DNA of 64,000 bases from Lysobacterales bacterium (GTDB lineage: Bacteria > Pseudomonadota > Gammaproteobacteria > Xanthomonadales > Xanthomonadaceae). Below the pieces are notes generated by a model. The model saw only the letters and a list, made by a program, of their open reading frames with translations. It ran no database searches and was not told the origin of the DNA. The position numbers and the translations under genes were made by a program. The stretch lies in contig JADCRD010000001.1 in the NCBI GenBank assembly GCA_014946745.1, positions 124,001 through 188,000 of the forward strand, read 5' to 3'. This document shows positions 1 to 9,777 of this stretch, in pieces (within the stretch, counting starts at the first letter, position 1; each line of letters starts with the position of its first letter).

Positions 1-223
1 CGTTGCGCAGATGCGCCTGGGCATCGGCCGGGGCGATCGTGGCGACCACCACCTCGGTGGCCACGCCCTTCTCGCGCAGGCGCAGCGCTTCTTCCAGCGC
101 GATCTCGTCGAAGGGGTTGGGCGAAAGCTTGACGCCATCGGTGACCACACCGGTGCCATCGGGCTTCACCTGGATGCGCACGTTGTAATCGACGACGCGC
201 TTGTAGCCGACCAGGATCTTCAT
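1..223 (-). CDS. etfB: Electron transfer flavoprotein beta subunit, 5' part only
   Basis: The gene runs off the left edge, so only about 74 N-terminal codons are visible. They begin MKILVGYKRVVDYNVRIQVK and continue with a KLSPNPFDEIALEEALRL stretch, the conserved start of EtfB. In the family, EtfB pairs with EtfA in a cytoplasmic heterodimer that carries AMP and FAD and passes electrons from acyl-CoA and other dehydrogenases to ETF:ubiquinone oxidoreductase. The ATG at 221-223 is the only sensible start because it gives the family's usual first residues. etfA would be expected next, beyond the window. Identity is firm; length and completeness cannot be judged. Confidence 0.9.
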   Translation of the reverse strand, partial: MKILVGYKRVVDYNVRIQVKPDGTGVVTDGVKLSPNPFDEIALEEALRLREKGVATEVVVATIAPADAQAHLRN

Positions 224-423
224 CGGGCTGCAGTTCCTATACGGGGGTGGAGGGGGCGGCCGCGCGAGTGCCGGCCGAAACCCCGCGATTCTAACCGCGC
301 GGGTTTCGAATACCTACTCGATACCAATCGCGGAACCGGACTATGGCGGTTGGGGCGTGCGGCGGGCGTGTAGCGAGCGCGTGGTGCTGCCGGAGCCGGA
401 ACGCGAGGCAGGGGGTGAGGCCA

Positions 424-525
424 GGGTGGGTCGAGACCCACCCTATGCATTCCGGTTCGTGGGATGCGTCTTGCCCCTCCCCAACGGCTCCGGACTCCCA
501 TAGGGTGGGTCTTAACCCACCGGAG
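424..525. repeat. Two facing GTGGGTC palindromes in the etfB upstream gap
   Basis: The stretch 224-664 has no gene. It holds two short perfect-dyad elements of the form GGTGGGTCnnGACCCACC: one at 424-446 and one, with an A for G change in one arm, at 499-525. Outer flanks CATAG and CCGG recur in other copies at 29494-29520, 29555-29580, 29716-29740 and 30507-30531. Such dispersed extragenic palindromes resemble REP/BIME units; no transposase for them is in the window. Confidence 0.7.
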
Positions 526-664
526 CGCCAACTCGCTGCAGCAGCGTGCCGGCGTGAACGCACTCTTGGGCTTCGCACGTTGCAGGTCGAGAGCAGACCG
601 CTCGTGTGTCTATGGTCGGCGCTGCGATCGACGTCGCGGCGGGCTCGAACCCCATCAGCCGACC

Positions 665-1534
665 TCAGCCGCGCTCGCGCAGTTTCTCCCGCAGCGTGGC
701 GACGAAGCGGTCGGCGGCCTCGGCCGAGGTGTGGAAGAACAGCGAGGGCTCGGTGAGTTCGAGCTCCAGCAGCTGCGGGCCCTTGGCCGAGGGCAGCAGG
801 TCGACTCGGGCGTAGGCGAGGCCCTGCACCGGCAGCGCGGCCAGCACCTGGCGGGCGGTGGCCATCTCCTGCGCCGAGGGTTCGCGGGCGGTGATGTGCT
901 CGGCGGCGAACAGGGCGCGGGTCGGGCCTTCGCCGCGCTTCAGCAGGGGGCCCTTGCGGATCGCATGCGAGAACTTGCCGCCAAAGAACAGCAGGGCCGT
1001 TTCACCTGCACTGTCGACCTGGGCCAGATAGGGCTGCACCAGCACATGACGACCGGCATCGAGCAAGCGCTGCGCGTGCTGCACGGCCTGGGCGCGCTCT
1101 TCGGCGACATAGCGCTGGGTATCGCGCGAGCCCGCGCCCACGGTCGGCTTGACCACGAACTCCGGCCAGGCCGGGAAGCCGTCCGCGCGTTCGCACGGCG
1201 CGACGAAGAAACTCTCGATCACCGGCAGGCCCTTCTTGGCCAGCTGACCGAGATAGCGCTTGTCGGTGTTCCAGCGAACGATCTCCAGCGGATTGATCAG
1301 CCGGGTCTGCGCGCTGACCTTGGCGCACCAGGCGAGGAACTCCGGCAGACGCTGGGTGTAGTCCCAGGTCGAGCGGATCAGCACCGCATCGAAGCGTGAC
1401 CAAGACACGCTGACATCGTCCCAGACCAGGGTCTCGTGGCCGATGCCGGCGCGGTCGAGCGCTTCGCGCAGCGGCGGCAGATCGTCGTCGAGTTCGAGGG
1501 CGGGCAGGGTGGAGGCGAGTGCGATGCGGGTCAT
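665..1534 (-). CDS. ATP-grasp domain protein
   Basis: A 289-residue protein with an ATP-grasp architecture. An N-terminal pre-ATP-grasp half contains RSTWDYTQRLPEFLAW and NPLEIVRWNTDKRYL; the central ATP-binding part has FVVKPTVGAGSRDT, and a late acidic metal-binding segment reads LLELELTEPSLFF. Relatives include glutathione-synthetase and RimK-like ligases, which join a carboxylate to an amine through an acyl-phosphate. The substrate is not recognisable here. The ATG at 1532-1534 is the first base of the triplicated 183-bp unit upstream, so its 5' region is made of repeat copies. It may be co-transcribed with the GNAT gene on the same strand. Fold is confident, function is not. Confidence 0.8.
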   Translation of the reverse strand: MTRIALASTLPALELDDDLPPLREALDRAGIGHETLVWDDVSVSWSRFDAVLIRSTWDYTQRLPEFLAWCAKVSAQTRLINPLEIVRWNTDKRYLGQLAKKGLPVIESFFVAPCERADGFPAWPEFVVKPTVGAGSRDTQRYVAEERAQAVQHAQRLLDAGRHVLVQPYLAQVDSAGETALLFFGGKFSHAIRKGPLLKRGEGPTRALFAAEHITAREPSAQEMATARQVLAALPVQGLAYARVDLLPSAKGPQLLELELTEPSLFFHTSAEAADRFVATLREKLRERG

Positions 1535-2080
1535 GGGCTTGGGTGTGTGTGCGAGGAGGGAGGGGAGAAGAGTGAGGAGTGAGACTGGAACTGCAAGCGC
1601 CGAAGGGCCGGTGCAAGGCGGGCATGGGCCTGACGCGTCTTGCTACTCTCTCACTTCTCACTCCTGTCTCTCACTTCTCGCCCTTCTTTGCTCGACGTGA
1701 CACGCCAGCGCCTCATGGGTTTGGGTGTGCGCGCGGGTAGGGAGTGGAGAAGAGTGAGTAGTGAGACTGGAACTGCAAGCGCCGAGGGGGGCGTTGCAAG
1801 GCGGGCATGGGCCTGGCGCGTCTCGCTACTCTCTCACTTCTCACTCCTGTCTCTCACTTCTCGCCCTTCTTCGCTCGACGTGACACGCCAGCGCCCCATG
1901 GGTTTGGGTGTCTGCGCGAGTAGGGAGTGGAGAAGAGTGAGGGGTGAGATTGGAACTGCATGCGCCGAAGGGGCGGTGCAAGGCGGGCATGGGCCTGACG
2001 CGTCTCGCTACTCTCTCACTTCTCACTTCTGTCTCTCACTTCTCGCCCTTCTTTGCTCGACGTGACACGCCAGCTCCCTC
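1532..2080. repeat. Three tandem copies of a 183-bp unit between two genes
   Basis: Units start at 1532, 1714 and 1898 (spacing 182 and 184 bases), each opening with CATGGGYTTGGGTG and ending near GACGTGACACGCCAGC. Each unit spans the whole interval between the GNAT and ATP-grasp genes: it carries the last codons of the GNAT gene (ACHVE...RRARSERQ) and the start codon region of the ATP-grasp gene. Inside each, runs of GAGTGAG/CTCACTT can pair with each other as a hairpin. Differences between copies are scattered point changes. Confidence 0.9.
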
Positions 2081-2607
2081 GCCAGCAGCCCCAGCAACAC
2101 GCTGTCCTGTGCGCCTCCGCCGAGCCGGTAGCGCTCGCGCGCGTAGCCTTCGCGCTGGAAGCCCAGCGCTTCCAGCAGGCGCAGGCTGGCGGCGTTGTTC
2201 GGGTCCGCATCGGCTTCGACGCGCTCGATGCGGAGACCGTGGATCGCGTGATGCAGCGCCGTGCTCACCGCATCGTGCGCAAGGCCCTGACCCCAGTGCC
2301 CGGGATGCAGGGCGAAGCCGATCTCGCAGCGGGCGTGCTCGCGGGCGAAGGCGAACAGGGTGACGGTGCCGATCAAGCGGTCTTCGCCCTTCAGAGTGAT
2401 GGCCCACTGCAGCAGCTGGCCGCTGGCTGCACCCGCGTGGATGTCGCGCAGATAGCTCTCGGCCTGATGGCGCGCATGCCAGGGCCCGTGGCTCCAGTAG
2501 CGGGTGACTTCGGCGCTGGAGAACAGCGCGTACAGGTCGGCGAGGTCGGTGCCGCGCGGGTGCCGTAGCACGATGCGTGTCCCTTCGAGTGTCGGCAGTG
2601 TGGCCAT
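2023..2607 (-). CDS. GNAT-family N-acetyltransferase (RimJ/RimL type)
   Basis: A 194-residue acetyltransferase of the Acetyltransf_3 group, which moves acetyl from acetyl-CoA to an amine of a protein, antibiotic or metabolite. Typical landmarks are TRIVLRHPRGTDLADLYALF near the start, CEIGFALHPGHWGQGLAHDA for the acetyl-CoA loop, and NNAASLRLLEALGF for the late helix. The ATG at 2605-2607 was chosen because GGAG lies about 7 bases upstream; an upstream TTG would add 18 unconserved residues. The last 14 or so residues are encoded inside the 183-bp tandem unit, so the natural C terminus may have been altered by the amplification. Substrate unknown. Confidence 0.85.
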   Translation of the reverse strand: MATLPTLEGTRIVLRHPRGTDLADLYALFSSAEVTRYWSHGPWHARHQAESYLRDIHAGAASGQLLQWAITLKGEDRLIGTVTLFAFAREHARCEIGFALHPGHWGQGLAHDAVSTALHHAIHGLRIERVEADADPNNAASLRLLEALGFQREGYARERYRLGGGAQDSVLLGLLARELACHVEQRRARSERQK

Positions 2608-2820
2608 GGCGGGCTCCAAGCGTGAGCGCCGCAGGCTGCCGTGGGGCCCTGTCGCGGTCAATCGTCGCTAGCGTGATGGCGCCGGTGCCGCGTCCCTGTC
2701 GCCCGACGCGCCCGAGAACGAACCGCGCGTCGGCGACGACGGCTGCGGTATCGCCAGCGGCAGCGTCCATGCGCTGCCGCGGCGATCGAACGGGAGGGCC
2801 CGCCTTCGCCCGTTCGCAGC

Positions 2821-3855
<1,035 letters not shown>

Positions 3856-3920
3856 GTCAACCGGGACTGCTGCAGCGCGGGGGCGCTGAGTGTGGCGGCG
3901 CGGGCGGGGGATGGCATTGT

Positions 3921-3962
3921 GCTCTGCAGCATCGCCGGCTTCTGCCGGCGATGCTGCAGAGC
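3921..3962. repeat. Perfect 18-bp hairpin upstream of the LacI gene
   Basis: GCTCTGCAGCATCGCCGG at 3921-3938 is the exact reverse complement of 3945-3962, with a 6-base loop CTTCTG. There is no T tract on either side, so it is not a classic terminator. It lies about 65 bases before the proposed LacI start and may be a REP-like element or an operator-scale structure. Confidence 0.8.
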
Positions 3963-3963
3963 A

Positions 3964-4092
3964 GGGATTGGGGATTGGGGATTGGCCGACGGTTGAATCG
4001 CATGGCAAGGCCTTGGACTCAGCTACGAAGCGCCGCATAGGTCTCGCGGGCGCACGTCGGCATGCGAATCCCGAATCCCCAATCCCGAATCC
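3964..4092. repeat. Inverted GGGATTS heptamer arrays
   Basis: Three GGGATTG heptamers at 3964-3984 face four complementary heptamers (CGAATCC, CGAATCC, CCAATCC, CGAATCC) at 4065-4092, about 80 bases apart. The arms pair over about 20 bases with one mismatch. A second pair with the same design is at 28522-28674. They fill the space between the LacI gene and deaD, which are both on the minus strand. Confidence 0.8.
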
Positions 4093-4099
4093 CAGCTTC

Positions 4100-6010
4100 T
4101 CAGCCCTTCGGCTTGAAGCTCTTCTTGAAGCCGCCGTCGCCGCGTGGGCCGCCTGGCTTGCGCTCGAAGCCAGCGCCGGCCGGGCGCGGCTTGCGCGGGC
4201 CGTCGAAGCCGCTGCGCTCGCGCGGGCCGCCGCGCTCGAACTTGGGCTTCACGAAGGCCTTGTCCTGCTCGGACGCGCGGCGGATGCGCAGACGCTGGCC
4301 CGACACCCAGACCTGCTGCAGGTGCTGCATCAGGTCTTCGGGCATGCCCTCGGGCAGGTCGATCAGGGCGTGGTCGCCGCGGATGTCGATGCGGCCGATG
4401 TGCTTGGACTCGATGCCCGCTTCGTTGGCGATGGCGCCGACCAGGTTGCCGGGCTTGACGCCGTGCATGTGGCCGACTTCGACGCGGAAGGTTTCGAAGG
4501 CGTAGTCGGCGGCGATCTCGCGCTGCGGGCGCGGCTCGCGCGGCGCGCGGTCATCCCGCTCCGTGCGTTCGCGCGGGGCGCGTTCCTCGCGCTCGAAGCG
4601 ATCGCGCGGCGTGCGCTCCGGACGGTCGCCGCGTTCGCGGAACTCGCGCGCGGCGGGCATCGGCTTGTCCGGCGGCAGCAGCAGCGGGGTGTCGCCGCGA
4701 TGCAGGCGGGCCAGCGCCGCGGCGATCTCGATCGCCGGGATGTTCTGCTCGCTCTCGATGCGCTCGATCACGCTGCGGTACTGCTCCAGCTGCGGATCGG
4801 CGAGTGCTTCCTGGATCTGCTGGCGGAAGCGGTTCAGGCGCTGCTCGTTGACGGTGTCGACCGAGGGCAGGTTCATCGCTTCGATCGGCTGACGCGTGGC
4901 CTTCTCGATGGTGCGCAGCAGATGACGCTCGCGCGGGGCGACGAACAGGATGGCTTCGCCGCTGCGGCCGGCACGACCGGTGCGGCCGATGCGGTGCACA
5001 TAGCTTTCGGTGTCATAGGGGATGTCGTAGTTCAGCACGTGGCTGATGCGTTCGACGTCCAGCCCACGCGCAGCGACATCGGTGGCGACGATGATGTCGA
5101 GCTCGCCGTCCTTGAGTTTCTGCACGGTACGCTCGCGCACCGCTTGCGGCACGTCGCCGTTCAGCGCAGCGGCGGAGAAGCCGCGCGCAGCCAGCTTCTC
5201 GGCCAGCTCTTCGGTGGCCTGCTTGGTGCGGGCGAACACGATCATCGCCTCGAAGGTCTCGGCCTCCAGGATGCGGGTAAGCGCATCCAGCTTGTGCATG
5301 CCGGAGACCAACCAGAACCGCTGCCTGATGTTTTTTGCGGTAGTGGTCTTGGCCGCGATCGTCACCTCACGCGGATTGCGCAGGTGGGTCTGGGCGATGG
5401 CGCGGATGCGCGGCGGCATGGTCGCCGAGAACAGCGCGACCTGACGGCTGGCCGGGGTCTTCTGCAGGATGGCCTCGACGTCGTCGATGAAGCCCATGCG
5501 CAGCATTTCGTCGGCCTCGTCCAGCACCACCCACTTCAGCTGCGAGAGGTCCAGCGAGCCGCGCTCGAGATGATCGATGATGCGGCCGGGCGTGCCGACC
5601 ACGACGTGGGCGCCGCGCTTCAGGCCGGTGAGCTGCGGCGCATAGCCCTGGCCGCCGTAGATCGGAAGCACGTGGAAACCCGGCATGTGCGAGGCGTAGC
5701 GCTGGAAGGCCTCGGCCACCTGGATGGCCAGCTCGCGGGTCGGCGCCAGCACGATCGCCTGCGGCGCTTTCTGGCTGATCTGCAGCTTGGACAGGATCGG
5801 CAGGGCGAAGGCGGCGGTCTTGCCGGTGCCCGTCTGCGCCTGACCCAGAACGTCCTGGCCGGACAGCAGGGTCGGGATGGTGGCGGCCTGGATCGGCGAG
5901 GGCGTCTCGTAGCCGACCGAGGTGATGGCTTCGAGCAGGGCGGGGGATAGGCCGAGATCGGCAAAACGCACAGCGGCCGCCGCAGGGGCGGCAGTGTTTT
6001 CAGAGGACAT
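4100..6010 (-). CDS. deaD: DEAD-box ATP-dependent RNA helicase DeaD/CsdA
   Basis: A 636-residue helicase. It has all core motifs in order: F-PSPIQ Q-motif, AQTGTGKT (Walker A), PTRELA, TPGRI, DEAD (Walker B), SAT, then the second RecA lobe with ATDVAARGLD and HRIGRTGRAGR. A C-terminal arginine/glutamate-rich linker and a DbpA-type RNA-binding domain (VEVGHMHGVKPGNLVGAIANE) are followed by a basic, glycine-rich tail, as in CsdA/DeaD. The family unwinds RNA during ribosome assembly and mRNA turnover, especially in the cold. The ATG at 6008-6010 is preceded by GGAG about 10 bases upstream. The upstream 372 bases are non-coding and could hold the long leader usual for cold-shock helicase mRNAs, though no specific element was recognised. 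Confidence 0.95.
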   Translation of the reverse strand: MSSENTAAPAAAAVRFADLGLSPALLEAITSVGYETPSPIQAATIPTLLSGQDVLGQAQTGTGKTAAFALPILSKLQISQKAPQAIVLAPTRELAIQVAEAFQRYASHMPGFHVLPIYGGQGYAPQLTGLKRGAHVVVGTPGRIIDHLERGSLDLSQLKWVVLDEADEMLRMGFIDDVEAILQKTPASRQVALFSATMPPRIRAIAQTHLRNPREVTIAAKTTTAKNIRQRFWLVSGMHKLDALTRILEAETFEAMIVFARTKQATEELAEKLAARGFSAAALNGDVPQAVRERTVQKLKDGELDIIVATDVAARGLDVERISHVLNYDIPYDTESYVHRIGRTGRAGRSGEAILFVAPRERHLLRTIEKATRQPIEAMNLPSVDTVNEQRLNRFRQQIQEALADPQLEQYRSVIERIESEQNIPAIEIAAALARLHRGDTPLLLPPDKPMPAAREFRERGDRPERTPRDRFEREERAPRERTERDDRAPREPRPQREIAADYAFETFRVEVGHMHGVKPGNLVGAIANEAGIESKHIGRIDIRGDHALIDLPEGMPEDLMQHLQQVWVSGQRLRIRRASEQDKAFVKPKFERGGPRERSGFDGPRKPRPAGAGFERKPGGPRGDGGFKKSFKPKG

Positions 6011-6382
6011 GTTTTCTTTGCTCCACAAGGGGCTTGGAATCACGCACCTTGCAGGCCGGAGAACAGCGCTCGATACGAGCCGCGCAGAGCACTGCGGGGC
6101 AGCTCCCATCCACCCGTCGCTTCATGCGATCGAGCCTGCGCGCGGCAGGAAAGGGATGGGGCGAGAGCGGAAACGACGGGGCCGAAAGGCGCACACGGGG
6201 TACAGCGGCGCGCAGTCTAGCAGGCGATCCGCGCGATCCGCCGCGCCTGCGGCTGCAAGGCCGGGCCTGCGGTTCAGGCTTGGGCGCCCGCACAGGCTGT
6301 TCGAGCCGGGTTCGCGCCCTGTTAGGCTGCCGCCACATCGCGCCGCTGCGATGCCTCGCATCCATCACCTGGGGAGTGCGCC
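6011..6382. other. Divergent intergenic region, deaD and metallopeptidase
   Basis: A 372-base gap between divergent genes. It should contain both promoters and the deaD leader. A TTAGGCT hexamer-like -10 candidate is at about 6321-6327 for the rightward gene. No RNA gene, repeat or convincing ORF was seen. Confidence 0.5.
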
Positions 6383-7264
6383 ATGCGCTGGGAACGCCTT
6401 CGCCGAAGCAGCCACGTCACCGACAGCCGCGGCCAGGGGCGCGGTGGCGGGCGCCTTCCCGGGGGCGGCAAGGGCTTGGGCCTGACCGGTATCGTGATCG
6501 TCGTGCTGCTGGCTTGGGCGATGGGCAAGAACCCGCTGGAGCTGCTGTCGCTGCTCGACGGCGGCCTCCCACAGACCTCCTCTGGCGAGAGCGCCGAGCA
6601 GCGCCTGCCTGATCCGCAGGACCCGGCCGTCGAATTCGTGCGCGCCGTGCTGGGCGATACCGAAGACGCGTGGGCCGAGCTGTTCGCCGCCGCAGGTTCG
6701 CGCTACGAGCCCGCGCGGCTGGAAGTCTTCGAGGGCGGCGTCACCACCGCCTGCGGCTTCGCCTCGTCCGCGGTGGGGCCCTTCTACTGTCCGGGCGACC
6801 GCAAGGTCTACATCGACCTGCAGTTCTTCCGCGAGCTGGAAACGCGCTTCCGCGCCGCGGGCGACTTCGCCCAGGCGTACGTGATTGCGCACGAGGTGGG
6901 TCATCACATCCAGACCCTGACCGGCGTGTCGGCGCGGGTGAACGCGGCGCGCCAGCGCGGTGAAGAGGTCAAGGGCGACGGCGGCCTGTTGGTGCGCCAG
7001 GAGCTGCAGGCCGATTGCTACGCCGGCATCTGGGCGCATTCGGCGCAGCGCCGCTTCGACATTCTGGAGCCCGGCGATCTGGAGGAGGCCCTGAATGCCG
7101 CCACGGCGATTGGCGATGACCGCCTGCAGCAGCAGGCGCAAGGGCGCGTGGTGCCCGATGCCTTCAGCCACGGCACCTCCGAGCAGCGCGTGCGCTGGTT
7201 CCGTCGCGGCTTCGAGCAGGGCAGCGTTGCCGCTTGCGACACCTTTGCCGTGGCGCGGCTGTAG
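6383..7264 (+). CDS. YpfJ-family neutral zinc metallopeptidase
   Basis: A 293-residue protein of the putative neutral zinc metallopeptidase family (Zn_peptidase, YpfJ type). It has a short basic glycine-rich N terminus, one transmembrane helix at about residues 34-48 (LGLTGIVIVVLLAWAM), and a large C-terminal domain with the HEVGHH zinc motif, ending in the usual QADCYAGIWAH and EQRVRWFRRGFEQG blocks. The family is anchored in the inner membrane facing the periplasm; its substrate is not known. GGGGAG lies 6 bases before the ATG. It is alone between a divergent gene and a 600-base gap, so probably a single-gene transcript. Confidence 0.93.
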   Translation: MRWERLRRSSHVTDSRGQGRGGGRLPGGGKGLGLTGIVIVVLLAWAMGKNPLELLSLLDGGLPQTSSGESAEQRLPDPQDPAVEFVRAVLGDTEDAWAELFAAAGSRYEPARLEVFEGGVTTACGFASSAVGPFYCPGDRKVYIDLQFFRELETRFRAAGDFAQAYVIAHEVGHHIQTLTGVSARVNAARQRGEEVKGDGGLLVRQELQADCYAGIWAHSAQRRFDILEPGDLEEALNAATAIGDDRLQQQAQGRVVPDAFSHGTSEQRVRWFRRGFEQGSVAACDTFAVARL

Positions 7265-7866
7265 CCGCGCATCGAACGTCCACCCACGGATCGCCATGAC
7301 GCTGCGCTGTGGCGCAGGGCCGGTCCCGCGTCCGCTGGATCAAGCACTCACGCGCTCGATCCGCGGGCGCGCCCTCCATCGCGCTTGGCAACGCTGAAGT
7401 CTTCAGCCTTGCCTCGGCCCATGCCCCGGATGTCGCGCTTGTGCCCCAGGGTCGGCGGGCTGACTACGGTGGGTTCGGTCAAGTGGGTGGCGGCGGCCCT
7501 GCTCGTAGCCCGGTCGCTGCCGCGACCCGCGCCATGGACCCTGCGGGCGCATCAGGCTCCGGCCCTTCCCTGAGTCTGGCCCTGCTCCCGGGCTGTCACC
7601 GCGTCGGAATACCGGCGTTGTCATGGCGCTGACACGAACCAACGGCGGCCCGACCGTGTGTATCGCCGAGGCCGAGGGCGCGCCTTGAGCGCCTGAGCCC
7701 AAGGCTTCCCGCGGTGCACCGGGCGGCGGCCTCCGGAAAGCGATCTCTGGCACGGCCTATGCATTTCCTTCACGGAATGACACCGGGGGCAGCAGCTTCA
7801 GGTGTGCCCCGCAGGGGTTGACTGCAATTGATTTGGTGCGCACCGAATGTGCCCCGGGAGGTCCCC
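7265..7866. other. Gap with a dispersed palindrome, no gene seen
   Basis: About 600 bases without a supported gene; open frames here lack ribosome sites and family features. A small CTGCGC/GCGCAG hairpin at 7301-7316 follows the metallopeptidase. The palindrome at 7387-7413 is listed separately. The chemoreceptor promoter is presumably in the last 150 bases but no clear -35/-10 pair stands out. Confidence 0.5.
7387..7413. repeat. 27-bp near-perfect palindrome, copy 1
   Basis: Two 13-base arms, GGCAACGCTGAAG and CTTCAGCCTTGCC, around a single T, with one mismatch. The core at 56352-56378 is 22 of 27 bases identical and similarity extends about 10 bases to the right (ending GGCCCATG against AGGCCATG). 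Both lie between genes, so this looks like a dispersed element. Confidence 0.7.
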
Positions 7867-9777
7867 GTGTTGAACCTGAGCCTGTTGAGTCTGATCGGTG
7901 GCGGCGCGCGCGAGCGCGAGCGCGCCGAAGCTTTGGAGTCCCGCGTGTCCGCGCTGTCGAAGTCGCAGGCGGTGATCGAGTTCGATCCCGCCGGGCGTGT
8001 GCTGGACGCCAACGAGAACTTCCTCGCGGTGGTCGGGTACAGCCGGAACGCGGTCGTCGGCCAGCACCACCGGATGTTCATGGCGCAGGGCGAGGCGGGA
8101 CGGCCCGAATACGCCGATTTCTGGGCGCGTCTGGGGCGCGGCGAGTTTGTCTCGGGGCGGTTCAGGCGCATCGGCAAGAACGGGCGCGAGGTCTGGCTGC
8201 AGGCCAGCTACAACCCGATTCTGGGTCCCGGCGGCAAGGTTGTCGGGGTGATGAAGTTCGCCTCCGATGTGACCGCTGAAGTTTTGGCTGCACGCGAAAG
8301 CGCAGAGCAGCTCGGAGCGCTCGATCGCGTGATGGCCGTGATCGAGTTCGACCTGGAGGGACGCATCCTTCGCGCCAACCCGAACTTCTGCAGCACCGTG
8401 GGCTACAGCGAGGCCGAGATCCTCGGCAAGCATCATTCGATGTTCGCTGAACCCGACTATGTGCGCAGCGAGGCCTATTGGCAGTTCTGGGCACGCCTGC
8501 GGCGCGGAGAGTTCGACCGGGGTCAGTACCGTCGGCTTGGCAAGGGAGCACGCGAGATCTGGATCGACGCGAGCTACAACCCGATCCTCGATACCGAGGG
8601 CAAGCCGTGGAAGGTGGTCAAATACGCCATCGACATTACCGCCCAGCGTCAGCGCGATGCCGACATCGACTGCCAGCTCAAGGCCATCAGCCGCGCACAG
8701 GCGACTATCGAGTTCGATCTCGAAGGCAACATCCAGAACGCCAACGACAACTTCTGCTCGGCCACCGGCTATCGGATCGACGAGATCCGCGGCTGCCATC
8801 ACCGCATGTTCCTGCGCCCTGAGGACGCCGCAGCGCCCGAGTACCGGGCGCTGTGGGAAGCCCTGGCCCGAGGCGAAGCCCGCACCGGCCGCTTTCGTCG
8901 GATGCGCAAGGACGGCAGCGACCTGTGGATCCAGGCCAGCTACACGCCGATCCTGGACGCCAGCGGCCGCCCCTACAAGGTCATCAAGTTCGCTACCGAC
9001 ATCACGCACACGGTGCAGGCGCAGGGCAAGCTGAAGGTGCTTGCCGGCGAGATCTCCCAGGCGGCGGGCGAAATCTCGGCCGGCAATGCCGAGCTCTCGA
9101 CCCGCACCGAGCAGCAGGCCGCTTCACTGGAGGAAACTGCGGCCTCCATGGAAGAGCTTTCGGTCACGGTGCGTCAGAACGCCGAGAGTGCCCAGCAGGC
9201 CAGCGCGCTGGCAGCAGATGCGGCCCGCGTCGCCGAGGGTGGCGGCACCGTGGTGGATCAGGTGGTCGGCAGCATGGGAGCGATCAACGCGCAGTCGCGC
9301 AAGGTCGCCGAGATCATCGGCGTGATCGACGGCATCGCCTTCCAGACCAACATCCTCGCCCTGAATGCCGCGGTGGAGGCGGCGCGCGCAGGCGAGCAGG
9401 GGCGTGGCTTCGCGGTGGTGGCGGGCGAGGTGCGTGCATTGGCGCAGCGCTCGGCACAGGCCGCCAAGGAGATCAAGCAGCTTATCTCGGAGACGGTCGG
9501 CGAGGTCAGCCGCGGCAGTGACCTGGTGGACAGCGCCGGTCGCACCATGCACGAGATCGTGGCTTCGGTACGTCAGGTGACGGCCCTGATGGCCGAGATC
9601 AGCGCCGCGACGCAGGAGCAGACGGCGGGCATCCAGCAGTCTGCGGCCGTGCTCACCCAGCTCGACCACGGCACCCAGCAGAACGCAGCGCTGGTGGAGG
9701 AGCTGGCCGCCAGCGCACGTTCGCTGGACGACCAGTCGCGCGAGCTGCTGCAGGTGATGGGCGGCTTGCTCGACTGA
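7867..9777 (+). CDS. Soluble methyl-accepting chemotaxis protein with three PAS domains (copy 1)
   Basis: A 636-residue chemoreceptor with no transmembrane segment. Three PAS domains in tandem (about residues 20-140, 145-265, 270-390) each carry a VIEFD start, an HHRMF/HHSMF core and an ASYNPI...K-A-DIT end. A signalling hairpin follows, with the highly conserved [20 protein letters not shown] tip that binds CheA/CheW. The arrangement resembles BdlA, the PAS-PAS receptor for biofilm dispersal, but with one more PAS. PAS domains often bind heme or FAD and sense redox or oxygen; which ligand applies here is unknown. GTG at 7867 was chosen because GGGAGGT lies 4 bases before it. The next gene is a close paralogue. 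Confidence 0.92.
   Translation: MLNLSLLSLIGGGARERERAEALESRVSALSKSQAVIEFDPAGRVLDANENFLAVVGYSRNAVVGQHHRMFMAQGEAGRPEYADFWARLGRGEFVSGRFRRIGKNGREVWLQASYNPILGPGGKVVGVMKFASDVTAEVLAARESAEQLGALDRVMAVIEFDLEGRILRANPNFCSTVGYSEAEILGKHHSMFAEPDYVRSEAYWQFWARLRRGEFDRGQYRRLGKGAREIWIDASYNPILDTEGKPWKVVKYAIDITAQRQRDADIDCQLKAISRAQATIEFDLEGNIQNANDNFCSATGYRIDEIRGCHHRMFLRPEDAAAPEYRALWEALARGEARTGRFRRMRKDGSDLWIQASYTPILDASGRPYKVIKFATDITHTVQAQGKLKVLAGEISQAAGEISAGNAELSTRTEQQAASLEETAASMEELSVTVRQNAESAQQASALAADAARVAEGGGTVVDQVVGSMGAINAQSRKVAEIIGVIDGIAFQTNILALNAAVEAARAGEQGRGFAVVAGEVRALAQRSAQAAKEIKQLISETVGEVSRGSDLVDSAGRTMHEIVASVRQVTALMAEISAATQEQTAGIQQSAAVLTQLDHGTQQNAALVEELAASARSLDDQSRELLQVMGGLLD

Noticed and set aside
1532-2080. 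CRISPR array at the triplicated unit
   Set aside because: Units are 183 bases with no short repeat and unique spacer pattern, and no cas gene is present.
3856-4038. N-terminal extension of the LacI protein to an upstream start at 4038
   Set aside because: The extension is low-complexity and would be encoded by a perfect hairpin and heptamer repeats; the helix-turn-helix begins right after 3855.
3890-5950. 686-codon open frame on the plus strand
   Set aside because: It is the antisense of deaD. High GC keeps the opposite frame open; the helicase motifs are on the minus strand.
6365-7297. 310-codon minus-strand frame opposite the metallopeptidase
   Set aside because: Mirror of a well-supported gene with the HEVGHH motif; no family features of its own.
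7403-7753. 116-codon minus-strand frame in the 600-base gap
   Set aside because: Proline/arginine-rich, no start signal, overlaps a dispersed palindrome.
7798-9009. 403-codon minus-strand frame across the first chemoreceptor
   Set aside because: Antisense shadow of PAS repeats; repetitive only because the PAS units repeat.
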